Positions 16,651 through 25,204 are shown, counted from the first letter of the stretch. The stretch: 64,000 nt of DNA from Vogesella mureinivorans (GCF_007644035.1 NZ_VMTV02000909.1:1-64000); one strand, 5' to 3'. Translations and numbers: made by a program. The notes: a model not told the origin generated them from the letters alone.

Positions 16651-17808
16651 CTAGTCTGCCTGCGGGGCTAGCACCACGCAGTTACGCCCCTGGCGCTTGG
16701 CCTGATACATGGCTTCGTCAGCGCGGTGCAGCAGGCCATCAGGGCTTTCTGGCGGCCGCCAGGCGGCCACGCCAATGCTGGTGGTAAGCGGCAGGATGGT
16801 GCCCGTGTATTGCAGCGGCTGGGCGGCAATGGCTTGGCGCAGCCGGCTGGCGATTTGCTCGGCTTCGTGCTGGTTGGCATTGGGCAGGGCAATGGCGAAC
16901 TCTTCGCCCCCCAGGCGGCCCAGAATATCGCCCTCGCGCAGGCAGTCTTGCGCCACGCCTACCACGTGCCGCAGGGCATCATCGCCGCGCTGGTGGCCCC
17001 AGGTGTCGTTGATGCGTTTGAAGTGGTCCAGGTCGATCAGCAGTACCGATACCGGGAAACCCAGCCGGGGTGCGTAGAGCGTGGCTTTTTCCAGCATGGC
17101 CATAAAAGCGCGGCGGTTGTAGGCACCAGTCAGCGAGTCGCGGTCGGCCATGTGTTTCAGTGCCTGCGTTACCTGCTCGTTGGCCAGCATCACCACGCTA
17201 AACCCCAGCATTACGACGGCAATGATGGATTCCACTACCGCCAGGTGGGAAACCACCAGCGTGCCGTGGCGATCAAACATGCCGTGCTCCCCCAGCCTGA
17301 ACAGCCAGGGGCGTAGCAGCAAGAACAGGCCATGGCTGCCGCTGATAGCGGCAAACAGGTAGCGGGCCGGGTACTCGCGCACGCCACCGGTGGCCATCTG
17401 GCCGGCTGCCATCACGAACAGCACGCCGGCGGTATAGCTTTGCAGCAGGAAACGGGCACCCTGGTTTACCTGCAGCAGGGTGAAGTACAAGGCACAGGCC
17501 AGCACGATCACGGCGCAGGCCACGCCTGCCAGCACTGGTAGCGACCGCCGCCCAAGGTAGCGCCGTGCCGCAGCCAGGTTAAACCAGGCCAGCAAGAATG
17601 ATGACATCTGGGTCATGATCACCATCAGCCATTCATGGCCGCTATTACGCAGCAGCAGGTTAAGGCAGACCAGCAGACTGCAGCCATATGCCAGCGTCCA
17701 GCCTTTCAGGCCCGGAATGTGCGGGTTCAAGCGCCAGGCTGCCAGCAGCATGAATGTCATGAGCACCGTCAGAATGGCCGCGATGGCAACGAGAGTGGGG
17801 CTGTGCAA
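16651..17808 (-). CDS. Membrane diguanylate cyclase (GGDEF)
   Basis: A 385-residue inner-membrane enzyme expected to make cyclic di-GMP from two GTP. The first 210 residues form about six or seven membrane segments without a recognised sensor domain. The GGDEF domain follows (about 220-378) with RDSLTGAYNRRAF, the LIDLDHFKRIND metal block and the active motif GGEEF at 300-304. The inhibitory I-site RxxD is present at 291-294 (REGD), five residues before GGEEF, so product inhibition is likely. The start is a TTG at 17808; no in-frame ATG precedes it. It is a single gene on the minus strand. Confidence 0.9.
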   Translation of the reverse strand: MHSPTLVAIAAILTVLMTFMLLAAWRLNPHIPGLKGWTLAYGCSLLVCLNLLLRNSGHEWLMVIMTQMSSFLLAWFNLAAARRYLGRRSLPVLAGVACAVIVLACALYFTLLQVNQGARFLLQSYTAGVLFVMAAGQMATGGVREYPARYLFAAISGSHGLFLLLRPWLFRLGEHGMFDRHGTLVVSHLAVVESIIAVVMLGFSVVMLANEQVTQALKHMADRDSLTGAYNRRAFMAMLEKATLYAPRLGFPVSVLLIDLDHFKRINDTWGHQRGDDALRHVVGVAQDCLREGDILGRLGGEEFAIALPNANQHEAEQIASRLRQAIAAQPLQYTGTILPLTTSIGVAAWRPPESPDGLLHRADEAMYQAKRQGRNCVVLAPQAD

Positions 17809-18284
17809 AGAAATGATGTCCTGGCTAAGAACGGCTTCGTACGCTGCGCACGCAGGCGTACTGCGATAGAAGCACGGGGAAATAGCTGCCTGCTCGGGGT
17901 GGTCGTGGCGTTTGCCGGGCAGGCACGGCTGTATTATATGCGCCCACGGCTTTGCAACGCTAATCTATAGAAATGTAGAATGGCTATATATTCCAATGGG
18001 CTGCATCAATAGGCATATACCCAGGCGGGGCAGGCTGGCAATACGGCCAGGCAAGGGGGCAGCCAGGCGCGGGGCGCTTGCTCAGGGCAAGTCATACGGC
18101 ATGGCTGGCATGATATTAATTGCCATTTAAAACAAATTATTGCCAATAAATCGTTTGTTTTAAATTTTCAAGGCGTATTTCACGCCACACCATGCCCGCC
18201 CACCAAAACCAGGCCAGCCTGTAGCAGGGGTGTCAATGCACCTGGCTACAAGCTGTTTATGTGCAGCAATATTTACCACACTGG
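17809..18284. other. Gene-free stretch with 12-bp inverted repeat
   Basis: I see no gene in these 476 bases. They hold the leader of the diguanylate cyclase gene and, at 18125-18136 / 18154-18165, a perfect AT-rich 12-bp inverted repeat ATTTAAAACAAA / TTTGTTTTAAAT around a 17-base loop. The repeat is about 120 bases downstream of the pirin stop and could be its terminator or a protein-binding site. Confidence 0.5.
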
Positions 18285-18986
18285 CTAGTTGCCCAGGTCG
18301 AACACCAGCACTTCGGCGGCCTGACCCTGGCTGAAATGCAGCTGGCTTTCCCCCGCCACTTTCAATGCATCGCCACCGTGCAGCGCTTCGCCATTGACCT
18401 GCAGCGTGCCGCTTATCAGGTGCACATACGCTTTGCGCTGCGGGTCTAGCGTGAGCGTGGCCTGCTCCTGCCCGTCAAACAGGCCGGCGTACAGCCGCGC
18501 ATCCGCGTGTAGCTGCACGGCGTGCCCGTCACCCTGCGGGCTGGCGATCAGGCAGAGTTGGCCGCGTTTGCTGGCCGGCGGGATAGCCTTTTGCTCGTAG
18601 CCGGGCGCCATGCCGCTTGTGTGCGGGTACAGCCAGATCTGCAAAAAGTGCGTGGTGGCGTGGCTGTCGTGGTTGAACTCGCTATGCAGCACGCCGGTGC
18701 CAGCGCTCATGCGCTGCACTTCGCCAGGCAGGATGGTGCTGCGGTTGCCCAGGCTGTCTTCGTGCGCCAGTGCGCCGGCCAGCACGTAGCTGATGATTTC
18801 CATATCGCGGTGCGGGTGGCGGCCAAAGCCTTCACCGGCAGCCACGCGGTCGTCATTGAGCACGCGCAGATTGCCCCAGCCCATATGCGCCGGGTCGTGA
18901 TAGCCGGCAAAAGAAAAGCTGTGGTGGCTTTCCAGCCAGCCGTGGTGTGCATGGCCGCGCTCGGCGGCGGGGCGTTTGATCAGCAT
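18285..18986 (-). CDS. Pirin family bicupin protein
   Basis: A 233-residue pirin of the YhhW type: two cupin domains, the first with the metal ligands His57, His59, His101 and Glu103 in GFGRHPHRDMEIISY and GVLHSEFNHD, at the same positions as in E. coli YhhW. YhhW has quercetin 2,3-dioxygenase activity in vitro; the natural role is uncertain. AAGGAGG about 6 bases before ATG 18986 fixes the start. It is a single gene on the minus strand. Confidence 0.93.
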   Translation of the reverse strand: MLIKRPAAERGHAHHGWLESHHSFSFAGYHDPAHMGWGNLRVLNDDRVAAGEGFGRHPHRDMEIISYVLAGALAHEDSLGNRSTILPGEVQRMSAGTGVLHSEFNHDSHATTHFLQIWLYPHTSGMAPGYEQKAIPPASKRGQLCLIASPQGDGHAVQLHADARLYAGLFDGQEQATLTLDPQRKAYVHLISGTLQVNGEALHGGDALKVAGESQLHFSQGQAAEVLVFDLGN

Positions 18987-19089
18987 GATGCCTCCTTGGT
19001 CAGGGGCGTATTGTCACGCATTGCCGCCCGCCGCATGGCGAAGAAAGCTGATGGGCTGTGTCGGTTTTTTTGAAGCGCCGTCTGCCGGA

Positions 19090-20145
19090 TCAATCCTGCT
19101 TGGGTGCGCCTGCGCGGCGTAGCAGCCGGCTGTGGTCGATGATATCCGCCGCCCTGGCGCGTAGTTGGCCGCAGCCGCCATCCACGTCTTGCCCGGCGGA
19201 GTCGCGCACCTTGGTCAGCACACCGTGGCTGTGCAGGTAGCGGCGCATATCGGCCACCGCCTCGGCGGGCGGGCGCTGGTAGTGGTCGCCTTCTACGCTG
19301 TTGTACGGAATCAGGTTCAGCAGGCCAAAGCGGCCTTTCAGCAGGCGGATAATGCCGTCCATTTCCTGCTGGCTATCGTTTATGCCAGCCAGCAGTGTCC
19401 ACTGGTACTGGATAGGGTAGCCCACCTGGCGGGCGTAGGCGTCGCCCAGCGCCACCAGCTCGGCGGGGTCGTAGCGCGGGGCACGCGGCAGCAGGCGTGC
19501 GCGCAGGGCGCTATCGCTTGTGTGTAGCGACAGCGCCAGCGCGGGCTTGACCTGCATCTGCGGCAGGCGCTCGAACACCCGCGGGTCGCCCACGGTAGAC
19601 AGCACCAGGTTCTTGTGGCCGATATTGCCGTCGGTACCCAGCCAGTGGATCGCCTCCAGCACATTGTCCAGGTTGTGCGCGGGCTCGCCCATGCCCATGA
19701 ATACCACCTTTTTGACCGGGCGCAGCCGCCGCGCCAGCACCACCTGCGCCACGATTTCGGCGCTGCCCAGCTGGCGTAGCAGGCCGCTTTTACCGGTCAT
19801 GCAAAAGGTACAGCCCACCGCACAGCCTACCTGGCTAGACACACACAGCCCGTCACGCGGCAATAGCACGCTTTCCACGCTTTGTTCATCCGCCAGCGCC
19901 ACCAGCAAGCGCAGCGAGCCATCGGCGCCAGGGTGTTGTGACTGGATACGCGCCAGTGCCTCCACCTGCGCGGTAATGGCAGGCAGGCCCTCGCGCACCG
20001 GCAGGGGGAAGTAATGCTCGCTTTTCTGGTGGCGTGTGCCGCTATCCAGCGGCAGGCCTTTTAGCCAGGCACGGTTGATACGGCCAATGTGGCAGGGGCG
20101 GGCGCCAATGGCGGCCAGCATCTGGTGTAAGTCCTGAATACGCAT
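19090..20145 (-). CDS. RlmN/Cfr-family radical SAM RNA methyltransferase-like protein
   Basis: A 351-residue protein with the radical SAM cluster motif CAVGCTFC, the FMGMGEPAHNLDNV block and the second catalytic cysteine in DVDGGCGQL, equivalent to Cys355 of E. coli RlmN. It therefore keeps the residues needed for C2-adenosine methylation. The N-terminal 100 residues, however, are unlike the usual RlmN accessory domain, so it may be a paralogue with another RNA target; true rlmN is not in this window. Start ATG 20145 (MRIQDLHQMLAAIG) is preferred over the open frame extending to 20280. It has no close partner genes. Confidence 0.8.
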   Translation of the reverse strand: MRIQDLHQMLAAIGARPCHIGRINRAWLKGLPLDSGTRHQKSEHYFPLPVREGLPAITAQVEALARIQSQHPGADGSLRLLVALADEQSVESVLLPRDGLCVSSQVGCAVGCTFCMTGKSGLLRQLGSAEIVAQVVLARRLRPVKKVVFMGMGEPAHNLDNVLEAIHWLGTDGNIGHKNLVLSTVGDPRVFERLPQMQVKPALALSLHTSDSALRARLLPRAPRYDPAELVALGDAYARQVGYPIQYQWTLLAGINDSQQEMDGIIRLLKGRFGLLNLIPYNSVEGDHYQRPPAEAVADMRRYLHSHGVLTKVRDSAGQDVDGGCGQLRARAADIIDHSRLLRRAGAPKQD

Positions 20146-20302
20146 GGGTGCTTCGGTATGGCGGCGACACGTTGGCCGCAGGGTTGGCAACGGCGCACAG
20201 GGTACAGCAAGGCCGGGGTGGCCGGGTGGGCAATTGCACCGCTGGCGGTAAGGCGCCCGGCATTCGGCAGGCGGCACCACCGGGCAAGCAGGATCTTGTC
20301 AT

Positions 20303-20316
20303 TTGACCTGCATCAA
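20303..20316. promoter_or_regulatory. FNR/ANR-type box
   Basis: TTGAC-CTGC-ATCAA differs by one base from the FNR/ANR consensus TTGAT-N4-ATCAA. It lies in the 360-base space between the divergent RlmN-like gene (start 20145) and the small HTH gene (start 20506) and could control either in response to oxygen. Nothing else is recognised in this space except a copy of the dispersed motif at 20171-20179. Confidence 0.55.
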
Positions 20317-20505
20317 GCCGGCCAAAAAATGGCGTTATTACAATGCATGCGCTTGAAAAGCAATTGGTTTTTATTAAAGCCTGTGCTTTGAAATGGCTTG
20401 ATGAATAAGCTGTTCAAACATCACTTTAAACCATGTGGCAACACTGCACGCTGGCACCGCAGCTTGTCACTGCCCGCCAGCGCCCCCACCGCCCGAGGAG
20501 GCTTG

Positions 20506-20730
20506 ATGTGTTACCCGGATAAAAAGCGTCTGGACGTACTGAACGACTACAAAACCGTGCGAAATGTGTCGGTGCTGTGCAGCAAGCACGGCATTTCGCG
20601 GGGCACGTTTTACAAATGGCTGCATGAAAGCCAGGCCGCGCTGCCCGCGCCGCGCCGAAAACTGCAGCATACGCCGGCCCATCTGGTTGCCATGGATGCC
20701 CTGCTGCGCCAGCGCTGGGGCCGTGGCTAA
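20506..20730 (+). CDS. Small helix-turn-helix protein
   Basis: A 74-residue basic protein with a clear helix-turn-helix (VSVLCSKHGISRGTFYKWLHES, about residues 19-40) of the kind found in transposase-associated and Fis-like DNA-binding proteins. GAGGAGG about 5 bases before ATG 20506 supports this start; the frame is open to 20398 but without a ribosome binding site. The C-terminal half is rich in Pro, Arg and Gln. It may be a stand-alone regulator or an orphan transposase N-terminus; no partner orfB-like gene or terminal inverted repeats were seen. The FNR-type box 190 bases upstream hints at control by oxygen. Confidence 0.65.
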   Translation: MCYPDKKRLDVLNDYKTVRNVSVLCSKHGISRGTFYKWLHESQAALPAPRRKLQHTPAHLVAMDALLRQRWGRG

Positions 20731-20797
20731 GCCAGCTTGGCCGCACACCACCCGGCAGCCAAGCCACAGCCCTGCGCCAACCGGGCAGCAATGAAAT

Positions 20798-20826
20798 ACC
20801 CCCCGTGTGCAGCACAAACGGGGGGT
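20798..20826. terminator. GC-rich 9-bp hairpin between convergent genes
   Basis: ACCCCCCGT / ACGGGGGGT pair perfectly around an 11-base loop. There is no good T tract. It lies between the HTH gene (+) and the phosphodiesterase gene (-). Confidence 0.5.
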
Positions 20827-20888
20827 GTCTGGTGGCCGCCAGGCTGGCGGCGAATGGCAGGCTCACGCAGCCTGCACCCTGGGGCGGC

Positions 20889-22646
20889 TTAGGGCAGCAG
20901 GCCTGGCCAGGTCTGGCTGTTTATGGGTTTGGGAAAGTTGGCCTCGGCGCGGTTTTGCGTGAGGTTGTAGCGGATATAGCGGCCATCATCCAGAAAGAAA
21001 TAGGCGCGGCTGTCGTCCCATTTCAAGGCCGCCGTGATGCGGCGCGCGTCCACCCCCAGCTGTGGCCAGCTGGCATTGTCCATGGCTTGCGGGCCGCCAT
21101 CGGCACGGTTGGCCGCCAGGTCGTAGCGGATAAAGCGGCCATCTTTCAGAAAGAACGCCACCTTGTTACCCGGCAGGCGCAGCGTGGCCTTGATCTGGGT
21201 GGCGTAGGCCGCCAGCCCCGGCCAGCTTTGCTCGCTTACCGGCTGTGGGTAGCCGGGCAGGGCTTTGTCTGCCACCTTGTCGTACTGCACGTACTGGCCA
21301 TTGCCCAGAAAGAAATAGGCTGTATTGGCGTCTTTGCTAAAGCTGGCGGCTAGCTGGCCGGCGTAGCTGCCCAGCCCGGGCCAGCTGCTGTTATTGGTGC
21401 GCTTGGGGTAGCCACTATCTGCCTTGTCATCCGTCTGGTTGTAACGGACATAGCTGCCGTCATCCAGAAAGAAATAGCTGCGGCTGGCGCTCCAGTCCAG
21501 CGCGGTACGCAGGCCGGGGCGGCCCATGCGCAGGCTGACCGGCACGCTACCCAGCAGCAGGGTGTAGTCCTGCAGCCCGGCCGGGCTGCTGGTATCTACA
21601 TAGCTTTGCTGGCTGGCCGGCACCGTGGCCAGCAGCTGCTGGTTGCGGTAAATCTCTACCTGCCCGCTGCTGGCGGCCCAGCTAAAGCCATTGGCCGCGC
21701 CGCTGGCAGGCAGCAGCTTGCGCACGCCTACGCTGCCCTGTAGCGGTGCGCCGTCCAGCAGCCAGCTGCGCTGCGGCTCGATACCCATGTGGCGCAGCAC
21801 GGTCGGGGCGATCCAGGTCTGGGCGATGTGGCCGTACAGGCCGTCAAAGGCCGGGTTGGCCACGGTGCTTGCCGGGCTGGTGAACTCGGCATTCATCGGC
21901 TGGTTGCTGGCGATGAACACGGTTTTTTCGCTACGGGTCTGCGCGCCGTGGTTTTGGCCTTTTACCGGGTCGCGGCCGTGGTCGGTGGTGGCCAGTACCA
22001 GCCAGTTATCCCCGCTGGCGCCCTGGCGCGTGGCGACCGCGTCCAGCAGCCGGCCCAGGTGGGCATCGGCCTGGCGCAGTGCCTTGTCGTACGCCGCGCC
22101 AAAGCCGCTGTCGTGGCCCACGTGGTCCGGGTCGTCCAGGTGCACAAAGATGAAATCGGCCGGCGTGGTGTTGATCAGCTCTACCGTTTTGGCTACCACG
22201 GCCTCGTCGCTGAGCCCTTCGGCGTTGTAGTTATTGCGGCGGATATCATTGGCAAAGAACTGTTTGTTGATATTGCCCCAGTTCGTGACGCTGGCCAGGT
22301 AGGCCTGCGGGTAGGCATCGCGCAGGCGCTTGAACAGGCTGGGGAAGGCCGGGTTGGCCAGGCCGTCGCTATTGCTGCTGATCTGGTGTTTGTTACGCCA
22401 TACGCCGGTCAGGATGGTGGCCCAGCTTGGGCCGCTGTAGGTTTCCTGCTCGCTGGCGCTGCCGGCCACGCCGCCGGTATAGCCTTTGGCCATGTTCAGG
22501 CGCTTGAAGTTGGGCAGGTTCAGCGCCTGCACTTTTTCCAGCTGTGCGCCGTCTATGCCGATCAGCAGGGCCTTGGGCGCGGCGTGGGCGCTGGCTAGCG
22601 CCAGGCACAGCGCCGTGCCGGCCAGCCCTTTCAGGGTGTTTTGCAT
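20889..22646 (-). CDS. Secreted type I phosphodiesterase fused to four hemopexin-like repeats
   Basis: A 585-residue exported protein. It has a signal peptide (about 1-22, cut near AHA-AP) and an alkaline-phosphatase superfamily phosphodiesterase domain (about 24-300) with metal ligands in LIGIDG, HLDDPDHVGHDSG and TTDHGRDP and a nucleophile region SGPSWATILTG. A linker (about 315-375) is followed by four repeats (about 380-425, 430-478, 485-532, 538-585), each with AYFFLDDGxYxRYN-like, P and SWPGL elements. These match hemopexin-type blades, and four should close one propeller. The substrate is unknown; nucleotides or phospholipid headgroups are usual for this enzyme class. AAAGGAA precedes ATG 22646. 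A 16-bp palindrome lies 64 bases upstream. Confidence 0.88.
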   Translation of the reverse strand: MQNTLKGLAGTALCLALASAHAAPKALLIGIDGAQLEKVQALNLPNFKRLNMAKGYTGGVAGSASEQETYSGPSWATILTGVWRNKHQISSNSDGLANPAFPSLFKRLRDAYPQAYLASVTNWGNINKQFFANDIRRNNYNAEGLSDEAVVAKTVELINTTPADFIFVHLDDPDHVGHDSGFGAAYDKALRQADAHLGRLLDAVATRQGASGDNWLVLATTDHGRDPVKGQNHGAQTRSEKTVFIASNQPMNAEFTSPASTVANPAFDGLYGHIAQTWIAPTVLRHMGIEPQRSWLLDGAPLQGSVGVRKLLPASGAANGFSWAASSGQVEIYRNQQLLATVPASQQSYVDTSSPAGLQDYTLLLGSVPVSLRMGRPGLRTALDWSASRSYFFLDDGSYVRYNQTDDKADSGYPKRTNNSSWPGLGSYAGQLAASFSKDANTAYFFLGNGQYVQYDKVADKALPGYPQPVSEQSWPGLAAYATQIKATLRLPGNKVAFFLKDGRFIRYDLAANRADGGPQAMDNASWPQLGVDARRITAALKWDDSRAYFFLDDGRYIRYNLTQNRAEANFPKPINSQTWPGLLP

Positions 22647-22709
22647 GGTGGTTCCTTTGGTGGTGGAACGCAGCATGCTAAGCATGGTGCAAGACAGTGG
22701 CGTGTCAAT

Positions 22710-22725
22710 ATCTAGACGTCTAGAT
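22710..22725. promoter_or_regulatory. Perfect 16-bp palindrome, candidate operator
   Basis: ATCTAGACGTCTAGAT reads the same on both strands and lies in the AT-rich leader of the phosphodiesterase-hemopexin gene, with ATAT/AATATT around it. Its size and place suit a dimeric repressor site. It contains the 8-mer of MetJ boxes, but only once. Confidence 0.5.
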
Positions 22726-22765
22726 GAATTTAATATTGCTACGCACCGCTGCCCTGCCAGGCAGC

Positions 22766-22790
22766 AAAAAGCCCGGCAGGGCGCCGGGCT
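22766..22790 (-). terminator. Terminator after EamA transporter gene
   Basis: On the minus strand AGCCCGGC pairs with GCCGGGCT around a 5-base loop, followed by a T run (plus-strand A5 at 22766-22770). Confidence 0.8.
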
Positions 22791-22812
22791 ACAGGGTTGG
22801 CCGCAAGCCTGC

Positions 22813-23679
22813 CTAAGCCTGCGTGGCCAGCCGCGCGCGGCCCCAGCGGTTGATCCACAGCGACGCCATGATCACCGCGCCGCCCAGCGCCAGGCGGGGC
22901 AGGTCGGCGTCACGGTTCCAGATCAGCACGTTCACCAGCAGGCCGGCCGGCACGTGCAGCTCGTTCATGATGGCCAGTGTGCCGGCGCTGACCTGCGTGC
23001 TGCCTTTTACCCACCAGTACATGCCCAGCGCCGTGGCAAACACCCCCATATACGCCAGCACGCCCCACTGCAGGGCCGTGTGCGGCAGGCGCTGCATATC
23101 GCCAAACAGCAGGAAAGACGGCAGCGCCAGCAGCAGCGCGCCCAGAAAGAAATGGCCAAAGTAGCGGTGCAGTGGCTGGCTTACCGGGTACTGCTGCAGC
23201 AAGCGGCGGCACAGCACCTGGCCGGCGGCAAAGGTAAAGTTGGCCAGCTGTAGCAGCAGGAAGCCGGTCAGGTAGTCGCCAGTCAGTGGCTGAAAGCGGA
23301 TGATCACCCCGCCACCCACCGCCACGGCGGCGGCCAGCAGCGCCCACGGGTTAAAGCGGCGCGCCAGCGCATCGTCAAACAGTGTGACATACAGCGGCGT
23401 CAGCACGGTAAACAGCAGCACCTCCGGCACGGTCAGCACGTGAAAGCTGCGGTACAGGCACAGGTAAGTCACGCCAAACTGCAGCGCCCCGGCCAGCCAG
23501 AAGCCGCCTATCAGCCGCGCAGGCAGGCCGCGCCACACGGTAAACGGCAAAAACAGCGCGGCGGCAATCAGCACGCGCAGCAGCACGGCAAAATCACTGT
23601 CCACCTGCCCGGCCAGGTACTGGCCGATCAGGCTAAAAGAAAACGCCCACAGGGCGGTAACAATCAATAAATAAGGCAT
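22813..23679 (-). CDS. EamA/DMT family transporter
   Basis: A 288-residue inner-membrane protein with about ten membrane segments arranged as two EamA repeats (MPYLLIVTALWAFSFSLIG at the N-terminus; second repeat from about 145). Members export or import metabolites, amino acids or drugs; the substrate cannot be predicted. I start at ATG 23679; a TTG five codons upstream is open but without support, and the ribosome binding site is weak. It is a single gene between the phosphodiesterase gene and slyD, all on the minus strand and separated by terminators. Confidence 0.88.
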   Translation of the reverse strand: MPYLLIVTALWAFSFSLIGQYLAGQVDSDFAVLLRVLIAAALFLPFTVWRGLPARLIGGFWLAGALQFGVTYLCLYRSFHVLTVPEVLLFTVLTPLYVTLFDDALARRFNPWALLAAAVAVGGGVIIRFQPLTGDYLTGFLLLQLANFTFAAGQVLCRRLLQQYPVSQPLHRYFGHFFLGALLLALPSFLLFGDMQRLPHTALQWGVLAYMGVFATALGMYWWVKGSTQVSAGTLAIMNELHVPAGLLVNVLIWNRDADLPRLALGGAVIMASLWINRWGRARLATQA

Positions 23680-23870
23680 GGCAACTCGCAACAAGAGCGG
23701 GGGGTGGATGATAGGCCGCTGCAGCCGGGCAGGGAAGCATCATGCGGCCAACCTTTCCGCCCCCGCGCCCTGTGCGGCAGCGCAGCGGGCGTGGCGCCAG
23801 CCCGGTAGCGCAGGGAAAGCAGAGCCCCCTGGCTGCTGGCAACGTAGCGGCCTGGGCCGTGCTGTTAATA

Positions 23871-23905
23871 AAACAAGCCCTGCTTGCCGGGCAAGCAGGG
23901 CTTGT
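23871..23905. terminator. 15-bp terminator after slyD
   Basis: ACAAGCCCTGCTTGC and GCAAGCAGGGCTTGT pair perfectly around CGG. On the minus strand a T-rich run follows, so it should end the slyD transcript. Confidence 0.9.
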
Positions 23906-23960
23906 CATCCACGCAGCCATCCGCCATGGGAGGGCTGTGTGCGTACCGGCCAGCGGGCGA

Positions 23961-24437
23961 TCAGTGCTGGTGGCCGTGTTCGCCGTGTACGTGCTGGTGG
24001 GCAATCTCTTCGGCGGTGGCCGCGCGCACGTCTACCACCTTGATGGCAAAGCGCAGGGTTTTGCCGCACAGCGGGTGGTTACCATCCAGCAGCACGGTAG
24101 GGCCTTTGATCTTGGTCACAAAATAGTAGCGCGGCTCGCCGTCCGGGCCGGTGCGCTGAATCTGGCCGCCTACCTTCACGCCGGGCGGGAAATCCACCTT
24201 GGCCATGGTAGTGACCAGCGCTTCATCACGCTCGCCAAACGCGTCGGCAGGGCTCAGCTCCAGCGTGGTCTGGTAGCCGGCTTCCTGGCCTTCCAGCGCT
24301 TCTTCCAGCTTGGCAAACAGGTTGTCGTAATCGCCGTGCAGGTAAGAAACCGGCTTCTTGCCGTCGTCGTAGATATTGCCCTGGCTGTCGGTAACTTTCA
24401 TGCGCAGGGTAACGGCGGTGTCTTTTGTAATGTTCAT
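23961..24437 (-). CDS. slyD: SlyD-like FKBP peptidyl-prolyl isomerase
   Basis: A 158-residue FKBP with an inserted IF chaperone domain, as in SlyD: N-terminal strand ITKDTAVTLRMKVTDSQG, the Y-LHGDYDNL block, ELSPADAFGERDEALV and a C-terminal FKBP strand. It ends in a His-rich tail (HQHVHGEHGHQH) like the metal-binding tail of SlyD, though short. It likely assists folding and nickel delivery in the cytoplasm. The start is ATG 24437; the open frame upstream (to 24668) runs through REP palindromes and is not coding. The gene is bounded by a strong terminator downstream and REP arrays upstream. Confidence 0.92.
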   Translation of the reverse strand: MNITKDTAVTLRMKVTDSQGNIYDDGKKPVSYLHGDYDNLFAKLEEALEGQEAGYQTTLELSPADAFGERDEALVTTMAKVDFPPGVKVGGQIQRTGPDGEPRYYFVTKIKGPTVLLDGNHPLCGKTLRFAIKVVDVRAATAEEIAHQHVHGEHGHQH

Positions 24438-24550
24438 GGCAGGTAGGGGGCAGAAAAAAATGAGGGTGGAAGGGTGGCAGCTAGGCGGGGGCGTGTCAAC
24501 TGCTGGCGGGGTGGCGGGCGGCATCAGCCCACGGCTACGGTGTGTAATCC

Positions 24551-24729
24551 GTAGCCCGGATAAGCCAACGGCGCATCCGGGGCATGGCGTAGCGCCAGTA
24601 AACAGGTAGTAGGCGAGGGTGAATGCAAAAAGGTTGGCCGCATGCCGGGTAAAGCGTGATGCGGCCAACCTTTTTATGGCTCGGCCAGGGCGTTATTCCC
24701 CGGATGCGGCTACGCCTTATCCGGGCTAC
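24551..24729. repeat. REP / BIME unit 1 (REP - motif hairpin - inverted REP)
   Basis: A REP palindrome (24551-24582, GTAGCCCGGATAAG...GCATCCGGGG) is followed by a 17-bp hairpin made of an inverted pair of the dispersed motif (AAAAAGGTTGGCCGCAT 24627-24643; complement 24659-24675) and by an inverted REP (24698-24729). The inverted REP encodes the last codons and stop of the RAYT gene. Confidence 0.85.
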
Positions 24730-25204
24730 GGTTTTGTTCCCGCCAGCGACGGCTATGGATACTGGAAAACGGCCAGTCTTGTGCGGTAGCGGTCAGCCCG
24801 TGTTTCACCGGATTGCCGTGGATGTACGCTACGTGGTGGGCAAAATCGGCTTCGTCGCGCAATGTGTGCTCCCAATAGCGGCGCTGCCAGATGCCCGCCG
24901 CCCCATCCGGCCCGGCCTTGCCGCGTATGCCCAGCCGGTGCAGCCGTTTGACGAAGTGCGCCTTGATGGCCTGCCAACGTGCCGGGTAATCATCATCCCC
25001 TGATGGCAGCGTCCAGATGCAGTGCAAGTGATCCGGTAGCACCACAATGGCGTCGATGACAAACGGCCGCCGTCGCATCGTCACCCGAAACGCCTCCCGC
25101 AGCCACGCCACATGCTCCACCAGATAACACTGCCGCCTGTCTTGCAGGGTTACGGTAAAAAAGTAGCTGCCACCCGCCACGCGGTTTCGCCGATATTGCA
25201 CCAT
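24710..25204 (-). CDS. REP-associated tyrosine transposase (RAYT)
   Basis: A 164-residue Y1 transposase of the IS200-like RAYT family. It has the metal-binding HUH motif as HLH in VVLPDHLHCIWTLP and the catalytic tyrosine in HVAYIHGNPVKHG, with the family N-terminus YRRNRVAGGSYFFTVTL. RAYTs nick and join REP palindromes and are thought to have spread them (established for E. coli TnpA-REP). AGGAGG about 7 bases before ATG 25204 fixes the start. REP palindromes lie on both sides, and the last five codons plus TAG come from the adjoining REP itself. It appears intact, so it may still be active. Confidence 0.92.
   Translation of the reverse strand: MVQYRRNRVAGGSYFFTVTLQDRRQCYLVEHVAWLREAFRVTMRRRPFVIDAIVVLPDHLHCIWTLPSGDDDYPARWQAIKAHFVKRLHRLGIRGKAGPDGAAGIWQRRYWEHTLRDEADFAHHVAYIHGNPVKHGLTATAQDWPFSSIHSRRWREQNRSPDKA

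Noticed and set aside
20398-20730. OrfA of an IS3-type element
   Set aside because: The helix-turn-helix is similar, but there is no OrfB, no terminal inverted repeat and the protein is shorter than usual OrfA.
22712-22723. MetJ box, because the palindrome contains AGACGTCT
   Set aside because: MetJ needs at least two adjacent boxes and is mainly gammaproteobacterial; only one box is present and the gene is not methionine-related.
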